Positions 1 to 8,134 are shown, counted from the stretch's first letter. The stretch: 64,000 nt of DNA from SPCO01 sp964579825 (GCA_964579825.1 CAZOHT010000012.1:1-64000); one strand, 5' to 3'. Program-made: numbers and translations. The notes: a model not told the origin generated them from the sequence alone.

Positions 1-42
1 GGCGCCGGCGACGCCACCTCGGAGTCGAGCGATCGGGTCCAT
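1..42 (-). CDS. 5' end of an unidentified gene (partial)
   Basis: Only the first 14 codons lie in the window, reading MDPIARLRGGVAGA. The ATG at 42-40 overlaps the TGA stop of the CYTH gene upstream in an ATGA arrangement, which supports a real start and translational coupling. Too little is visible to suggest a product. Confidence 0.45.
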   Translation of the reverse strand, partial: MDPIARLRGGVAGA

Positions 43-506
43 CACGCTCCTCCGCCCATCGGCGTCTTCGACAGGTTCGCGTTGTAGTAGCGCGGATCGT
101 CGGTGACCTCGCGACCGGCCCATGGGGGCAGTTCCACGACCGCGGCCTCATCGTCGAGCTCGACCTCGGCCATGACGAGGCCGGCGTTGGCCCCGGCGAA
201 GACATCCACCTCCCAGTCGCGACCACCGACGCCGATCACATAGCGCGTCTTGTCCAGGACCGGCGCCTCGCACAGGAGCAGCAGTTCGTCGGCGTCGGCG
301 GCCGGGATCTCGTACTCCCACTCGCCCCGGCGAGCGCCGACATTCGCACCCTTGATCGTCACGAAGGCGCGATCGCCCATCCGTCGGACGCGGACGGTCC
401 GCTCCTTGGCCCGCGAGAGGTACCCCTGCCGGATGACGGTCCCGACGCGGCCATCCACGACCGACGGGTCGGTCACGAGGAACTTGCGCTCGATCTCGGT
501 GCCCAT
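42..506 (-). CDS. CYTH domain protein (triphosphate-tunnel phosphatase/cyclase family)
   Basis: The 154-aa product starts MGTEIERKFLV. The EIERK (ExExK) motif at the N-terminus marks CYTH/triphosphate tunnel enzymes. Members hydrolyse inorganic triphosphate or nucleoside triphosphates in a beta-barrel tunnel, and some make cAMP. Alternating Arg/Lys and Glu/Asp strands (RTVRVRRMGD, FVTIKGA, WEYEIP, MAEVELDDE) fit the barrel's charged lining, and the length is normal for the single-domain bacterial form. The start is placed at the ATG overlapping the upstream bicupin stop (ATGA), not at the longer open frame beyond it. The exact substrate cannot be told from sequence. Confidence 0.85.
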   Translation of the reverse strand: MGTEIERKFLVTDPSVVDGRVGTVIRQGYLSRAKERTVRVRRMGDRAFVTIKGANVGARRGEWEYEIPAADADELLLLCEAPVLDKTRYVIGVGGRDWEVDVFAGANAGLVMAEVELDDEAAVVELPPWAGREVTDDPRYYNANLSKTPMGGGA

Positions 507-1252
507 CAGGCGTCCTGACCGTCGGGCTTGAAGAGGCAGAAGACCTTCCGCACGTCGCCGTGGCCTCCCCACGAGCGGACCTCGCCGAGCGAGACGAGGA
601 ACGTGTCGCCGGCGCCAACGATCTCGGTTCCGCCATCCGGGTCGGCCAGGGTCGTCTCGCCCTCGACGATGTGCATGAGCTCCCAGCGGTCGAACGGGAG
701 CGCCCGCCGGTGGTAGGCCGAAGTCGCCCACACACCGGCCGCGAACTGGCCGGTCGGGTCCACGAAGTCGTCGCGGGCCGCCTGACTCGGAGCGGCCGAT
801 AGCAGGATCTCCGGCGGAAGTGGCGGGGAAGGCGCCAGCGGCCCGGCTGGGTCGACCAGGGTCGCATGGTCGTCGGGCGACCGGGGCTCGGCGGCCGGAT
901 CGGGATCCTCGTACGTCACCCAGATCTTCTTCACGTACCCCGGCTGCCGCCACTGGCAGCGCAGGCCCTGGGGCAGCACGAACGCGTCGCCGGCCCGGAA
1001 CGTCGTCTCGCGGGACGCCTCCACGATCGTGACCTCGCCTTCGAGCAGGAGCATGAACTCATGGCTCGGATGGTCCATCCAGACCGACGTCTGGGCGGTG
1101 CAATCCCACAACCCGGCACTGAGGCCGTGCGTCGGCTCGTCCAGCAGCGTGAGGCCGCGCTGGACAGGCGTTCCCGACTCGAGCTCCTCGGGGGCGATCG
1201 TCGGCCAGACATCGAGCTCGGCGGACGGATCGAAGCGGATCATGAGCGGCAT
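506..1252 (-). CDS. Two-cupin (bicupin) protein
   Basis: The 248-aa product has two cupin halves. The first is at about residues 55-115, with HEFMLLLEGEVTIVE and RAGDAFVLPQG. The second is at about 180-240, with LMHIVEGETTLADPDGG and VGAGDTFLVSLGE. This resembles small cupin_3/DUF861-type proteins that bind small molecules or act as metal-dependent sugar/ureidoglycolate enzymes, but the metal-binding His set is incomplete in each half, so a catalytic role is not supported. It probably forms an operon with the CYTH gene through a 4-nt overlap. Its ATG lies close to the divergent promoter at 1291, so both directions start in this short interval. Confidence 0.75.
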   Translation of the reverse strand: MPLMIRFDPSAELDVWPTIAPEELESGTPVQRGLTLLDEPTHGLSAGLWDCTAQTSVWMDHPSHEFMLLLEGEVTIVEASRETTFRAGDAFVLPQGLRCQWRQPGYVKKIWVTYEDPDPAAEPRSPDDHATLVDPAGPLAPSPPLPPEILLSAAPSQAARDDFVDPTGQFAAGVWATSAYHRRALPFDRWELMHIVEGETTLADPDGGTEIVGAGDTFLVSLGEVRSWGGHGDVRKVFCLFKPDGQDA

Positions 1253-1290
1253 TGTCGGTCATCCCGAGGCGAGCCTGCCGGACGACCTCA

Positions 1291-1296
1291 TACACT
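1291..1296 (+). promoter_or_regulatory. -10 box of a leaderless promoter
   Basis: TACACT is followed by 6 nt and then the ATG at 1303, so transcription would begin at or next to the start codon. No Shine-Dalgarno is present. The same geometry recurs before other plus-strand genes in this window. Confidence 0.5.
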
Positions 1297-1302
1297 CCGG
1301 CC

Positions 1303-1416
1303 ATGGCCGACGACCTCGCCTTGCCGCGGACTGACCTGCTCAGCGACGGGGTCGTGACGCTCCGGCGCTGGCACGCAGACGATGCGGCCGACGTGCGGAT
1401 CCATCCAGGCGCATGA
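1303..1416 (+). pseudogene. Truncated N-terminus of a GNAT-type acetyltransferase
   Basis: The 37-codon reading frame contains SDGVVTLRRWHADDAADV, which matches the first beta strand and helix of RimJ/RimL-like GNAT acetyltransferases (pattern: L..R.W...DA..V). The frame then stops with TGA, and no acetyl-CoA-binding region follows. The stop overlaps the ATG of the winged-helix gene (ATGA), so this remnant still supplies a promoter and coupled translation to the next gene. It could instead be a short leader ORF; the GNAT resemblance is by eye. Confidence 0.5.
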
Positions 1417-2540
1417 CGGCACTCGACGCTCGCGCGATCCTCGATCGGCGGCTAGCCGAACTCGGCCTGTCCGATCCACGCTTCGATTCGCCGGAAGCCG
1501 TCGTCGGCTGGCTCGGTGCCGTCCAGGCCCAGGACTTCGGCCCCGCCAAGTGGTCGATCGCGCAGCGGATGGACCGCCGCGTGACGGATCGCGATCTCGA
1601 CGCGGCCTTCGATGCCGGGCGGATCCTCCGGACGCACGCCTTGCAGCCGACGTGGCACTTCCTCCGACCCGAGGACATCCGCTGGATCCTGGAGCTGACC
1701 GGACCCCGGATCCAGGCCCTGAGCGCCTACATGTACCGCATGACCGGCCTGACCGAGGAGCTCCGCGCCCGCTCCAACGAGATCATCGCGGACGCCCTCG
1801 TCGGCGGCCGGGCGCTGACCCGGTCGGCGCTGCGTAAACGCCTGGCCGGCGAAGGGTTCGACACCGACGGCTTCCGGATGGGCTACCTGATGATGCACGC
1901 CGAGGTGACCGGCCTCATCTGCAGCGGCCCGCTCGACGGGCGGACCCACACGTACGCCCTCCTGGACGAGCGAGCCCCACAGGCCGTGCGCCTCTCGCGC
2001 GATGACGCGCTCGCCGAGTTCGTCCGCCGGTACTTCACGAGCCACGGGCCCGCGAGCGCCAAGGACTTCCGGGGCTGGTGCAGCCTGAGTGCCGCGGATA
2101 CGACACGCGGCCTGGAGCTGGCGGGCACTGTGCTCGAGCACGAAGACTGGCAGGGCACGACCATGTGGGCCGGCGCCGGCGCGCGTGAACGAGCCGCGTC
2201 CGGCATCCAGGTCGATCCCTCGCCGACCGTCCGCCTGATGCAGGGCTACGACGAGTCGTTCATGGGCTACTCCGACACCCGGGGTGTCGTGGACGCGGAC
2301 GGGACGGCGGGTCGGACCGTCGCCGATCGAGGCATCTACGTCGGCGTGGTCACGCTCGATGGCCGGTTCGCCGGCCACTGGAAGCGCACCATCGAGCGCG
2401 GGCGGGTCGTGATCGACGTGCAGCTCCGTCGGCCCTTCGACGAGGCGGCCCGGGCCGCTCTGCACGCAGAGGCGGATCGCCACGGGCAGTTCCTCGGGTT
2501 GGTCGCCGACGTGACGGTGAGCGACCTGATCATCTGCTGA
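1413..2540 (+). CDS. Winged-helix DNA-binding (HTH_42/AlkZ-like) protein
   Basis: The 375-aa protein carries the hallmarks of the HTH_42 (PF06224) family: a VQAQDF segment near residue 35, the LQPTWHFLRPEDIRWIL block near residue 75, and a C-terminal VDGRFAGHWKRT strand region. The family includes DNA glycosylases for bulky or crosslinked lesions (AlkZ/YcaQ) and relatives of unknown role. The VQAQ segment corresponds to the catalytic QxQ region of AlkZ, so a base-excision role is possible but unproven. The ATG overlaps the stop of the GNAT remnant, giving coupled expression from the promoter at 1291. Confidence 0.75.
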   Translation: MTALDARAILDRRLAELGLSDPRFDSPEAVVGWLGAVQAQDFGPAKWSIAQRMDRRVTDRDLDAAFDAGRILRTHALQPTWHFLRPEDIRWILELTGPRIQALSAYMYRMTGLTEELRARSNEIIADALVGGRALTRSALRKRLAGEGFDTDGFRMGYLMMHAEVTGLICSGPLDGRTHTYALLDERAPQAVRLSRDDALAEFVRRYFTSHGPASAKDFRGWCSLSAADTTRGLELAGTVLEHEDWQGTTMWAGAGARERAASGIQVDPSPTVRLMQGYDESFMGYSDTRGVVDADGTAGRTVADRGIYVGVVTLDGRFAGHWKRTIERGRVVIDVQLRRPFDEAARAALHAEADRHGQFLGLVADVTVSDLIIC

Positions 2541-2578
2541 CACGAACGCGCCGCCGACCAGGGCGGGCCTGCTGTCGT

Positions 2579-2618
2579 GTGCGGTCTTGTGCGGTGTTGT
2601 GCGGTCCTGTGCGGTTAG
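2579..2618 (+). repeat. Four 10-bp tandem repeats (GTGCGGTNNN)
   Basis: The core GTGCGGT recurs with exact 10-bp period at 2579, 2589, 2599 and 2609, just after the winged-helix gene. Ten bp is one helical turn, so the copies face the same side of the DNA. The 163-bp spacer (2541-2703) contains nothing else recognisable apart from the ribosome-binding site of the next gene. Confidence 0.7.
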
Positions 2619-2703
2619 GGGGTACCGCGAGGCGCGATGACATGGCATGCTGTGGGCCTCGTCCCCGCGACCGACAGCCAGATCCGCTTGAGGAGCGAGA
2701 CCG

Positions 2704-3510
2704 ATGCGCGCACGTCGATCCACCCTGCTCAGCTTGACCCTGCCCACGTTGCTCCTCGGGAGCTTCGCGGCAGCCACGCCCGCCCTCGCCGCCCCATGCG
2801 ACACGTCCACGGATACCCTGGGGAACGGCGGCTTCGAGGATCCCCCGGTGGCCGCAGACACGTACACCTTGTTCCCGGCCGCAGCGGTCCCGCCCTGGCA
2901 GACCACCGACGGCGCCGGCGAGATCGAGATCTGGGGCGACGGCTTCCTCGGCGTCCCGGCCTATGCCGGCAACGCCTTCGCCGAGCTGAACGCCAATACG
3001 CCTGGCACGCTGTACCAGGACGTCGTCAGTACGCCCGGCGCGACGATGACCTGGACGCTCGCCCATCGAGGTCGTGACGGCGACGACGAGATGGAGGTCC
3101 TGATCGGCGACGCGAACACCGCCGACGTCATGAGCGCCACGGGCTGGGACTTCATCTCCTCCCCGCTCCTCGATGGCAACACGGCGTGGGGCGTGCACAC
3201 GGATGACTACGTCGTCCCGGCCGGTCAGACCTGCACGCGCTTCGCGTTCCGGGCGGTGAGTGCCGCGGGTGGGCCGTCCGTCGGCAACTTCCTCGACGAG
3301 GTGGCCTTCACGACGACCGCGCCTCCGCCCACGCCGGCGCCCACCCCGGACGGGAGCACGGCCGCCGTGACGCCGCCGCCGACCGACGCGACGGATGCCG
3401 CACTCGTACCCGAGGACGTCGGCTGGCTCGGCGTCGCCATCGTCGGCCTCATGGCGACCGCGGTCGGATCGGCCCTTGGGTGGGCCCGGAGGTCTCGACA
3501 GCGCCCGTAG
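2704..3510 (+). CDS. Secreted, membrane-anchored jelly-roll-like protein
   Basis: The 268-aa product has a signal peptide (Arg-rich start, hydrophobic stretch, cleavage near ALAA|PC at about residue 29). A beta-rich domain at about 35-205 begins NGGFEDP and contains the YAGNAFAELNAN and HRGRDGDDEMEV blocks, like secreted carbohydrate-binding jelly-roll domains. A Pro/Thr linker (APPPTPAPTP) follows, then one transmembrane helix (WLGVAIVGLMATAVGSALGW) and a basic tail (ARRSRQRP). No LPXTG is present, so a plain C-terminal membrane anchor is more likely than sortase attachment. A GAGGAG ribosome-binding site lies about 8 nt before the ATG. Ligand unknown. Confidence 0.7.
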   Translation: MRARRSTLLSLTLPTLLLGSFAAATPALAAPCDTSTDTLGNGGFEDPPVAADTYTLFPAAAVPPWQTTDGAGEIEIWGDGFLGVPAYAGNAFAELNANTPGTLYQDVVSTPGATMTWTLAHRGRDGDDEMEVLIGDANTADVMSATGWDFISSPLLDGNTAWGVHTDDYVVPAGQTCTRFAFRAVSAAGGPSVGNFLDEVAFTTTAPPPTPAPTPDGSTAAVTPPPTDATDAALVPEDVGWLGVAIVGLMATAVGSALGWARRSRQRP

Positions 3511-3513
3511 CAT
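3508..3513 (+). promoter_or_regulatory. -10 box of a leaderless promoter (PAS-like gene)
   Basis: TAGCAT ends 6 nt before the ATG at 3520 and overlaps the TAG stop of the preceding gene. No Shine-Dalgarno is visible. The match to TANNNT is modest but the spacing repeats what is seen at 1291 and 4968. Confidence 0.35.
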
Positions 3514-3519
3514 CGGGGG

Positions 3520-3858
3520 ATGGACGACCGATCCCGACCCGCCGGGCTGTGCACGGGCCCCGGTCACATGCTGGTCTACGGCAACCCGGCCCTCACGGCC
3601 GCCTTCGGGCACATCGTGATCGGCCTGCCGGCCCGGGAGGGCATGGTGGGGCTGCCCTCGCAGGCGTTCGAGCTCCTCGACGCCGTCTACGGTCGCGGTG
3701 CGCCGCTCGCCTGCTGGATCACGCGTGACGACGCCGAGTGGCGCCTGACGGCGGCTCCGCGCACGGATCCCGAGACGGGCGAGGTCTATGGCGTCGCGTT
3801 CCACCTGCGCGAGCGATCCGACCTGCCGGTCGTGCGCGACCCGTCACCCGTCCCGTAG
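3520..3858 (+). CDS. Small PAS-like domain protein
   Basis: The 112-aa protein consists essentially of one sensory fold. It has YGNPALTAAFG and GLPAREGMVGLP in the early strand/helix part and EWRLTAAPRTDPETGEVYG at the end, like the last strands of a PAS domain. No output domain is attached, so it would have to act on a partner or bind a ligand alone. The ATG sits 6 nt after a candidate -10 box, suggesting a leaderless message separate from the preceding secreted-protein gene. Confidence 0.55.
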   Translation: MDDRSRPAGLCTGPGHMLVYGNPALTAAFGHIVIGLPAREGMVGLPSQAFELLDAVYGRGAPLACWITRDDAEWRLTAAPRTDPETGEVYGVAFHLRERSDLPVVRDPSPVP

Positions 3859-3876
3859 CGGCGGCTGACGACCGTC

Positions 3877-4875
3877 CTAGCTGTTGGAGGCGGCCGCTTC
3901 CGTGAGCGTGGACGGCATGCCATGGACGGCGGGGATCGTCCCCAGGCGTCCCGCCTGGTAGTCGGCCATGGCCTGCAGCACTTCCTCCCGCGTGTTCATC
4001 ACGAACGGGCCCATCCAGGCCACGGACTCCCGGATCGGTCGACCGCCCAGGATCAGGACATCCAGGTCCGGACTCCGGCTTTCCTGGTGGGTCGCCGCGG
4101 TCACCGTGAGGGCGTCGCCCGTGCCGAGGACGGCAAGCTGGCCATCCCCGATCGGGTGTCCGTCCGGGCCGACGGTCCCCCGTCCCGCCATCACGTACAC
4201 GAGGGCGTTGTAGTCGGGTCGCCATGGGAGCGTCAGGCGTGCGCCGGCGCTCAAGGAGGCATGGACCAGGGTCATGGGGCTGTAGGTGGAACCGGGACCC
4301 GCGAATCCGGCGACCTCACCCGCGATCACCCGGACAAGGGCGCCCCCGTCGCTCGAGGAGACCAATGCGACCTCTCCGGCCCGGATGTCCTGGTAGCGCG
4401 GGGCGGCCCACTTCTGCGAGGCGGGCAGGTTGACCCACAGCTGGAACCCGTGGAACAGCCCACCACGCATCACGAGCGCTTCCGGGGGCCGCTCGATGTG
4501 CAGGATCCCGGCCCCGGCGGTCATCCACTGGGTGTCGCCGTTGGTGATGACCCCGCCGCCGCCGTTGGAGTCGCTGTGTTCGAACGTCCCGTCGATCATG
4601 TAGGTGACGGTCTCGAATCCTCGGTGGGGGTGCCACGGCGTCCCCTTGGGTTCGCCCGGCGCGTACTCGACCTCCCCCATCTGGTCGAGGTGGATGAACG
4701 GATCGAGGTCGGTGAGCTCGACGCCGGCGAAGGCGCGTCGGACCGGGAAGCCCTCGCCTTCGAAGCCGCGCGGCGCGGTGGTGATGCGCCGGACGGCCCG
4801 CTGCGAGGCGATCAGGGGATCCGGCGTGGGGATCCTGGGCAGGACGGAGATGTCTTCGACGACGACGGCGGGCAT
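3877..4875 (-). CDS. Pirin family protein
   Basis: The 332-aa product contains the pirin N-terminal cupin: GTPWHPHRGFETVTYMIDG with the metal-ligand histidines, then HSDSNGGGGVITNGDTQWMTAG and GILHIERP. A C-terminal pirin cupin follows (about 185-300). Pirins bind a metal and act as redox-sensitive regulators or quercetinase-like dioxygenases. The start is set at MPAVVVEDIS (4875) because upstream codons fall in the promoter region. The gene is divergent from the methyltransferase at 4981 and convergent with the PAS gene. Confidence 0.9.
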   Translation of the reverse strand: MPAVVVEDISVLPRIPTPDPLIASQRAVRRITTAPRGFEGEGFPVRRAFAGVELTDLDPFIHLDQMGEVEYAPGEPKGTPWHPHRGFETVTYMIDGTFEHSDSNGGGGVITNGDTQWMTAGAGILHIERPPEALVMRGGLFHGFQLWVNLPASQKWAAPRYQDIRAGEVALVSSSDGGALVRVIAGEVAGFAGPGSTYSPMTLVHASLSAGARLTLPWRPDYNALVYVMAGRGTVGPDGHPIGDGQLAVLGTGDALTVTAATHQESRSPDLDVLILGGRPIRESVAWMGPFVMNTREEVLQAMADYQAGRLGTIPAVHGMPSTLTEAAASNS

Positions 4876-4911
4876 GTGATCAGGGGCTCCAACATGGGTG
4901 ATGTCGCATCG

Positions 4912-4941
4912 ACCATAGCACAGAGGTCGTTGCTGCCGCAA
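4912..4941 (-). promoter_or_regulatory. Promoter of the pirin gene
   Basis: On the minus strand there is TTGCGG (-35, 4941-4936), an 18-bp spacer and TGC-TATGGT (extended -10, 4917-4912), about 40 nt before the pirin ATG. Confidence 0.5.
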
Positions 4942-4967
4942 CTACCTGCACGCCACCCCGCACGGGG

Positions 4968-4973
4968 TACGCT
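4968..4973 (+). promoter_or_regulatory. -10 box of a leaderless promoter (methyltransferase)
   Basis: TACGCT is followed by 7 nt and the ATG at 4981, with no ribosome-binding site between. It lies in the divergent interval shared with the pirin promoter. Confidence 0.45.
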
Positions 4974-4980
4974 GACCCCG

Positions 4981-5832
4981 ATGGACGAGGAGGAGTCCCA
5001 CATCCGGCCGGCCAGCGCGGCCGAGCGCGCCGATGTCCGCGCGATGCACGCATCGAACAGGGCCGCCTGGGACGAGGCCGCCGAACGGTACGAGGGCTGG
5101 TTCGACGAGGCCGTCGCGCTCATCCGATCGGGCGGCGTGAACCTGTTCGGCGCCGAGGTCGAGCTCATCGGCGACCTGCACGGCCGCTGCCGTCGGGCGA
5201 TCCATCTCCAATGTGCCGGCGGCCGCGACACGCTGTCGCTCTGGAATCTCGGCGCCGACGAGGTCGTCGGGGTCGACTTCAGCCCACGGATGCTGGACCT
5301 CGCGGCCCGCCTGACCGCGGCCACCGGGGCGCCCGCGACGTGGGTCCAGGCCGACGTGCTCCAGACGCCTCGGGACCTCGATGGGACGGCGGACCTGCTC
5401 TACACGGGCCGAGGGTCGCTCATCTGGCTCCAGGATCTCGACGCCTGGGCCGCAGTCGTCGTCCGGCTGCTCGCGCCGGGGGGTCGCTTCATCCTGTTCG
5501 AGGGACACCCGGCGGAGTGGCTGTTCGACGCCGACGAGGACGGGAACTGGATCGCGACGGACTACGACTACTTCGGCGGCACCGAAGCCTCGAAAGGTTG
5601 GGCGCCCGAGTACATCGACCACCTGTCGATCGAGGACGGCGACCAGGCCTGGAAGTTCGCCCGGGCGTGGACGCTCGGCGAGATCGTCACCGCCCTCCTG
5701 GGGGCGGGCCTGCGCCTGGAGTCGCTGACCGAGTACCCGATCGACTGGTGGGGTGGCCACGGCGACGTCCGGGCCCAGGACCGCGGCCGGATCCCGCTGT
5801 CGTTCTCGGTGGTGGGCCGGCGGTCGAGCTGA
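4981..5832 (+). CDS. Class I SAM-dependent methyltransferase
   Basis: The 283-aa protein has a Rossmann methyltransferase core. AIHLQCAGGRDTLSLWNLGADEVVGVDFS forms the SAM-binding glycine loop and acidic strand (about residues 75-105). ATWVQADV follows, then DLLYTGRGSLIWLQDLDAW in the motif IV region. This is the small UbiE/Methyltransf_11-like type common in Chloroflexota and Actinobacteria; the substrate is unknown. The ATG at 4981 is chosen over a much longer open frame that runs antisense through the pirin gene. The gene stands alone and ends 53 bp before the convergent DUF952 stop. Confidence 0.8.
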   Translation: MDEEESHIRPASAAERADVRAMHASNRAAWDEAAERYEGWFDEAVALIRSGGVNLFGAEVELIGDLHGRCRRAIHLQCAGGRDTLSLWNLGADEVVGVDFSPRMLDLAARLTAATGAPATWVQADVLQTPRDLDGTADLLYTGRGSLIWLQDLDAWAAVVVRLLAPGGRFILFEGHPAEWLFDADEDGNWIATDYDYFGGTEASKGWAPEYIDHLSIEDGDQAWKFARAWTLGEIVTALLGAGLRLESLTEYPIDWWGGHGDVRAQDRGRIPLSFSVVGRRSS

Positions 5833-5885
5833 GCGAGGATCAGGTGGGAGGCTCGGGACGCCGTCGCCTCGACCGGCGCCGGCCT

Positions 5886-6230
5886 CTAGCGAGAACGACC
5901 CTCCAGCCCGACGAACCGTCCGTCCGGCGCGCGCCGGACGACCTCGACATCGACGATCGCCGCGCGGTCGATGGGACCGTAGATGTGCGGATACGGCTTG
6001 CCCGGATCGTCGTAGCGCCATGGGCTCGTCAGTGCGTCAAGGTCAACGGTGAGCGCCAGGAAGTCCCGCGGGTCGTCGCGGTAGTGGCGTTCGGCGGTCG
6101 CGATGAGCGCGTCCGGACCGTCGGTGCAGTGGATGAACCCCTCCTCCTCGAGCGACGCCCGGACGAGCGGAGCCTCGGCCGGGGCGGCCTCCCAGACGAC
6201 GACGGGAATCAGGTGATACGTGGGGCGCAT
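5886..6230 (-). CDS. DUF952 family protein
   Basis: The 114-aa product opens TYHLIPVVVWEAA and carries the family signature EEEGFIHCT at about residue 30. The ALTVDLDAL and YPHIYGPID blocks are also typical of DUF952, a small beta-rich family of unknown function. Its ATG overlaps the stop of the upstream TPP enzyme gene (ATGA), so the two are co-translated. Confidence 0.85.
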   Translation of the reverse strand: MRPTYHLIPVVVWEAAPAEAPLVRASLEEEGFIHCTDGPDALIATAERHYRDDPRDFLALTVDLDALTSPWRYDDPGKPYPHIYGPIDRAAIVDVEVVRRAPDGRFVGLEGRSR

Positions 6231-8134
6231 CAGCCGGCGGGGCGATCCACGGACACCCACGCCTGGTCGAGGGTCAGCTGGATGACCGTCGGTCCATCCG
6301 CCGAGAGGGCCGTGCGCAGCGCCGGCTCGAACTCGAGATCCGTCGTGACGTGCGCCCCGCCCGCGCCGAACGCCCGTGCCGCGGCCGCGAAGTCGACGGG
6401 TCCGAGCTCCGTGGCGACGCCCTGGCCGGAGCCCCGCTTGTCCTGCCACATCCGGATCGTGCCGTACCGCTGGTTGTCGAAGACCAGCACGACGACACGA
6501 GCATGCTCCCGAACGGCGGTCTCGAGCTCGGACAGGGTCATCGCCAGCCCGCCGTCGCCGGTCAGCGCGACGACCGAGCGATCGCGGTGGACGAGGGCAG
6601 CGGCGATGGCCGAAGGCAGGCCGTAGCCCATGGCTCCGGACGTCGAACCGAGGAAGGTGCCGGGCCGGCGGAACCGGAAGCCGCGACCGGCCCAGCCGGC
6701 GAAGTTGCCGGCATCGGTCGTCACGATGGCGTCGTCCGGCAGGATCTCGCGCAAGGTCGTGATGATCCGGCCGGGATGGATGCCCGGGCCGTCCCAGGGG
6801 GTGGCGTCGACCACGGACGCGGCCTCCCACGCGGCGCGATCTTCGGCGTTGTGAGCGTCACGGACGGTCACGAGACCGGCGTCGAGCACGCCGCGCGTCG
6901 TCAGGATCTCGTTGGCCGCCTTGAGGAACGTCCGGGCGTCCGCGGTGACCGTCCGGGAAGCCGCGGGAAGGTCTGCCGGCCGGTTCGGCTCGATGTCCAC
7001 GTGGGCCCAGCGCTGTCCGGCCGCCGGGATCGTGTAGTCGTACGAGGTCGCCTCGTTAAGGCGGCTTCCGAGGACGAGGATGGCGTCCGCGCTCGCCAGT
7101 CGCTCACGGACGATGGCCGGAGCACCCAGGCCGGCCATGCCGAGGTAGAGCGGATGGTCGTTCGAGATGACGTCGGCGCGGCGCCATGAGGCGATGACCG
7201 GGACATGCAGGAGTTCGGCGAACTTGAGCATCTCCGTCGACGTGCGGGCTCGCAGGACGCCGGCTCCGGCCAGGATGACCGGGCGCCGGGCGCCGGCCAG
7301 GAGGTGCAGGACGGAGCGGATCTCATCCTCGGTCGCACGAGCGGTCCCGGCCCGGGGCGACGAAGCGCCTTCGACCTCCGGCGCGAGCTCGTCGAGGAGG
7401 TCCTCCGGCAGTGCCAGCAGGACCGGTCCCGGCCGGCCGCCAAGGGCCTGACGCACGGCCTCGGTCATGATCGCCGGGATCTCCTCGGCCGACATCGGCT
7501 GCGCGGCCCACTTCGCGAGCCGGCCGAGCGTGGCGACCTGGTCCACCTCCTGGAACGCCTCGCGACCCAGGAAGGGGCGCTGGACCTGGCCGACGAGCGC
7601 GAACATCGGCGTGGAGTCCTGCCGTGCGGTGTGCACGCCGATGGCGAGGTTGGCCGATCCGACGGCTCGCGTCCCGAGGCACGCGGCCGGGCGACCCGTC
7701 AACTGCCCATAGGCCTCGGCCATGAACGCGGCGCCGCCTTCGTGGCGCGTGGCGATGACCCGGATGCCGGCGTCCTGAAGGGCATCGAGGACACCCAGGA
7801 ACGACTCCCCCGGTACGGTGAAGGCCACGCGGACCCCGGCGGCACGCAGCGCGTCCGCGATGTACCTCCCCACGGTCCGCGGCCCACTGGGGACCTCGAG
7901 GATCACGTGCGGCTCCTCGGCCACGGCGTCGGGGCCCGTGGCAGGTGCCGCCGAGGCGGGCTCGACGACGTCGATCGGCCCGATCACCGGTACCCCGACG
8001 ACCTCGTCATCGCCGTCCAGCCCGCGCTCGACGACTTCCGCCTCCACGCCAGCGGGATCGTCCGGAGCGAGTCGATCGTCCGGAGCGGGCTCGATGGCCT
8101 CGGGGTGCCCGGTGGCTTCGGGATCGTCGATCAC
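6230..8134 (-). CDS. Thiamine pyrophosphate-dependent enzyme (acetolactate synthase-like)
   Basis: The 634-aa protein has the three domains of the ALS/benzoylformate decarboxylase superfamily. The N-terminal TPP Pyr domain has the catalytic glutamate in FTVPGES (Glu110). The middle domain is at about 280-420. The C-terminal PP domain has TGDGGLAMTLSELETAV and the metal-binding FDN. An unusual acidic, low-complexity N-terminal extension of about 85 residues precedes the enzyme; the GTG start includes it. No regulatory small subunit lies nearby, so biosynthetic acetolactate synthase is only one possibility; a 2-oxoacid decarboxylase is another. It is co-transcribed with the DUF952 gene. Confidence 0.8.
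   Translation of the reverse strand: MIDDPEATGHPEAIEPAPDDRLAPDDPAGVEAEVVERGLDGDDEVVGVPVIGPIDVVEPASAAPATGPDAVAEEPHVILEVPSGPRTVGRYIADALRAAGVRVAFTVPGESFLGVLDALQDAGIRVIATRHEGGAAFMAEAYGQLTGRPAACLGTRAVGSANLAIGVHTARQDSTPMFALVGQVQRPFLGREAFQEVDQVATLGRLAKWAAQPMSAEEIPAIMTEAVRQALGGRPGPVLLALPEDLLDELAPEVEGASSPRAGTARATEDEIRSVLHLLAGARRPVILAGAGVLRARTSTEMLKFAELLHVPVIASWRRADVISNDHPLYLGMAGLGAPAIVRERLASADAILVLGSRLNEATSYDYTIPAAGQRWAHVDIEPNRPADLPAASRTVTADARTFLKAANEILTTRGVLDAGLVTVRDAHNAEDRAAWEAASVVDATPWDGPGIHPGRIITTLREILPDDAIVTTDAGNFAGWAGRGFRFRRPGTFLGSTSGAMGYGLPSAIAAALVHRDRSVVALTGDGGLAMTLSELETAVREHARVVVLVFDNQRYGTIRMWQDKRGSGQGVATELGPVDFAAAARAFGAGGAHVTTDLEFEPALRTALSADGPTVIQLTLDQAWVSVDRPAG

Noticed and set aside
2530..3804. 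Long minus-strand frame across the secreted-protein gene
   Set aside because: Arg/Gly-rich shadow; the plus-strand product has a signal peptide, domain and membrane anchor.
3922..4980. N-terminal extension of the methyltransferase through the pirin region
   Set aside because: The extra residues are antisense to pirin, and an ATG with a promoter lies at 4981.
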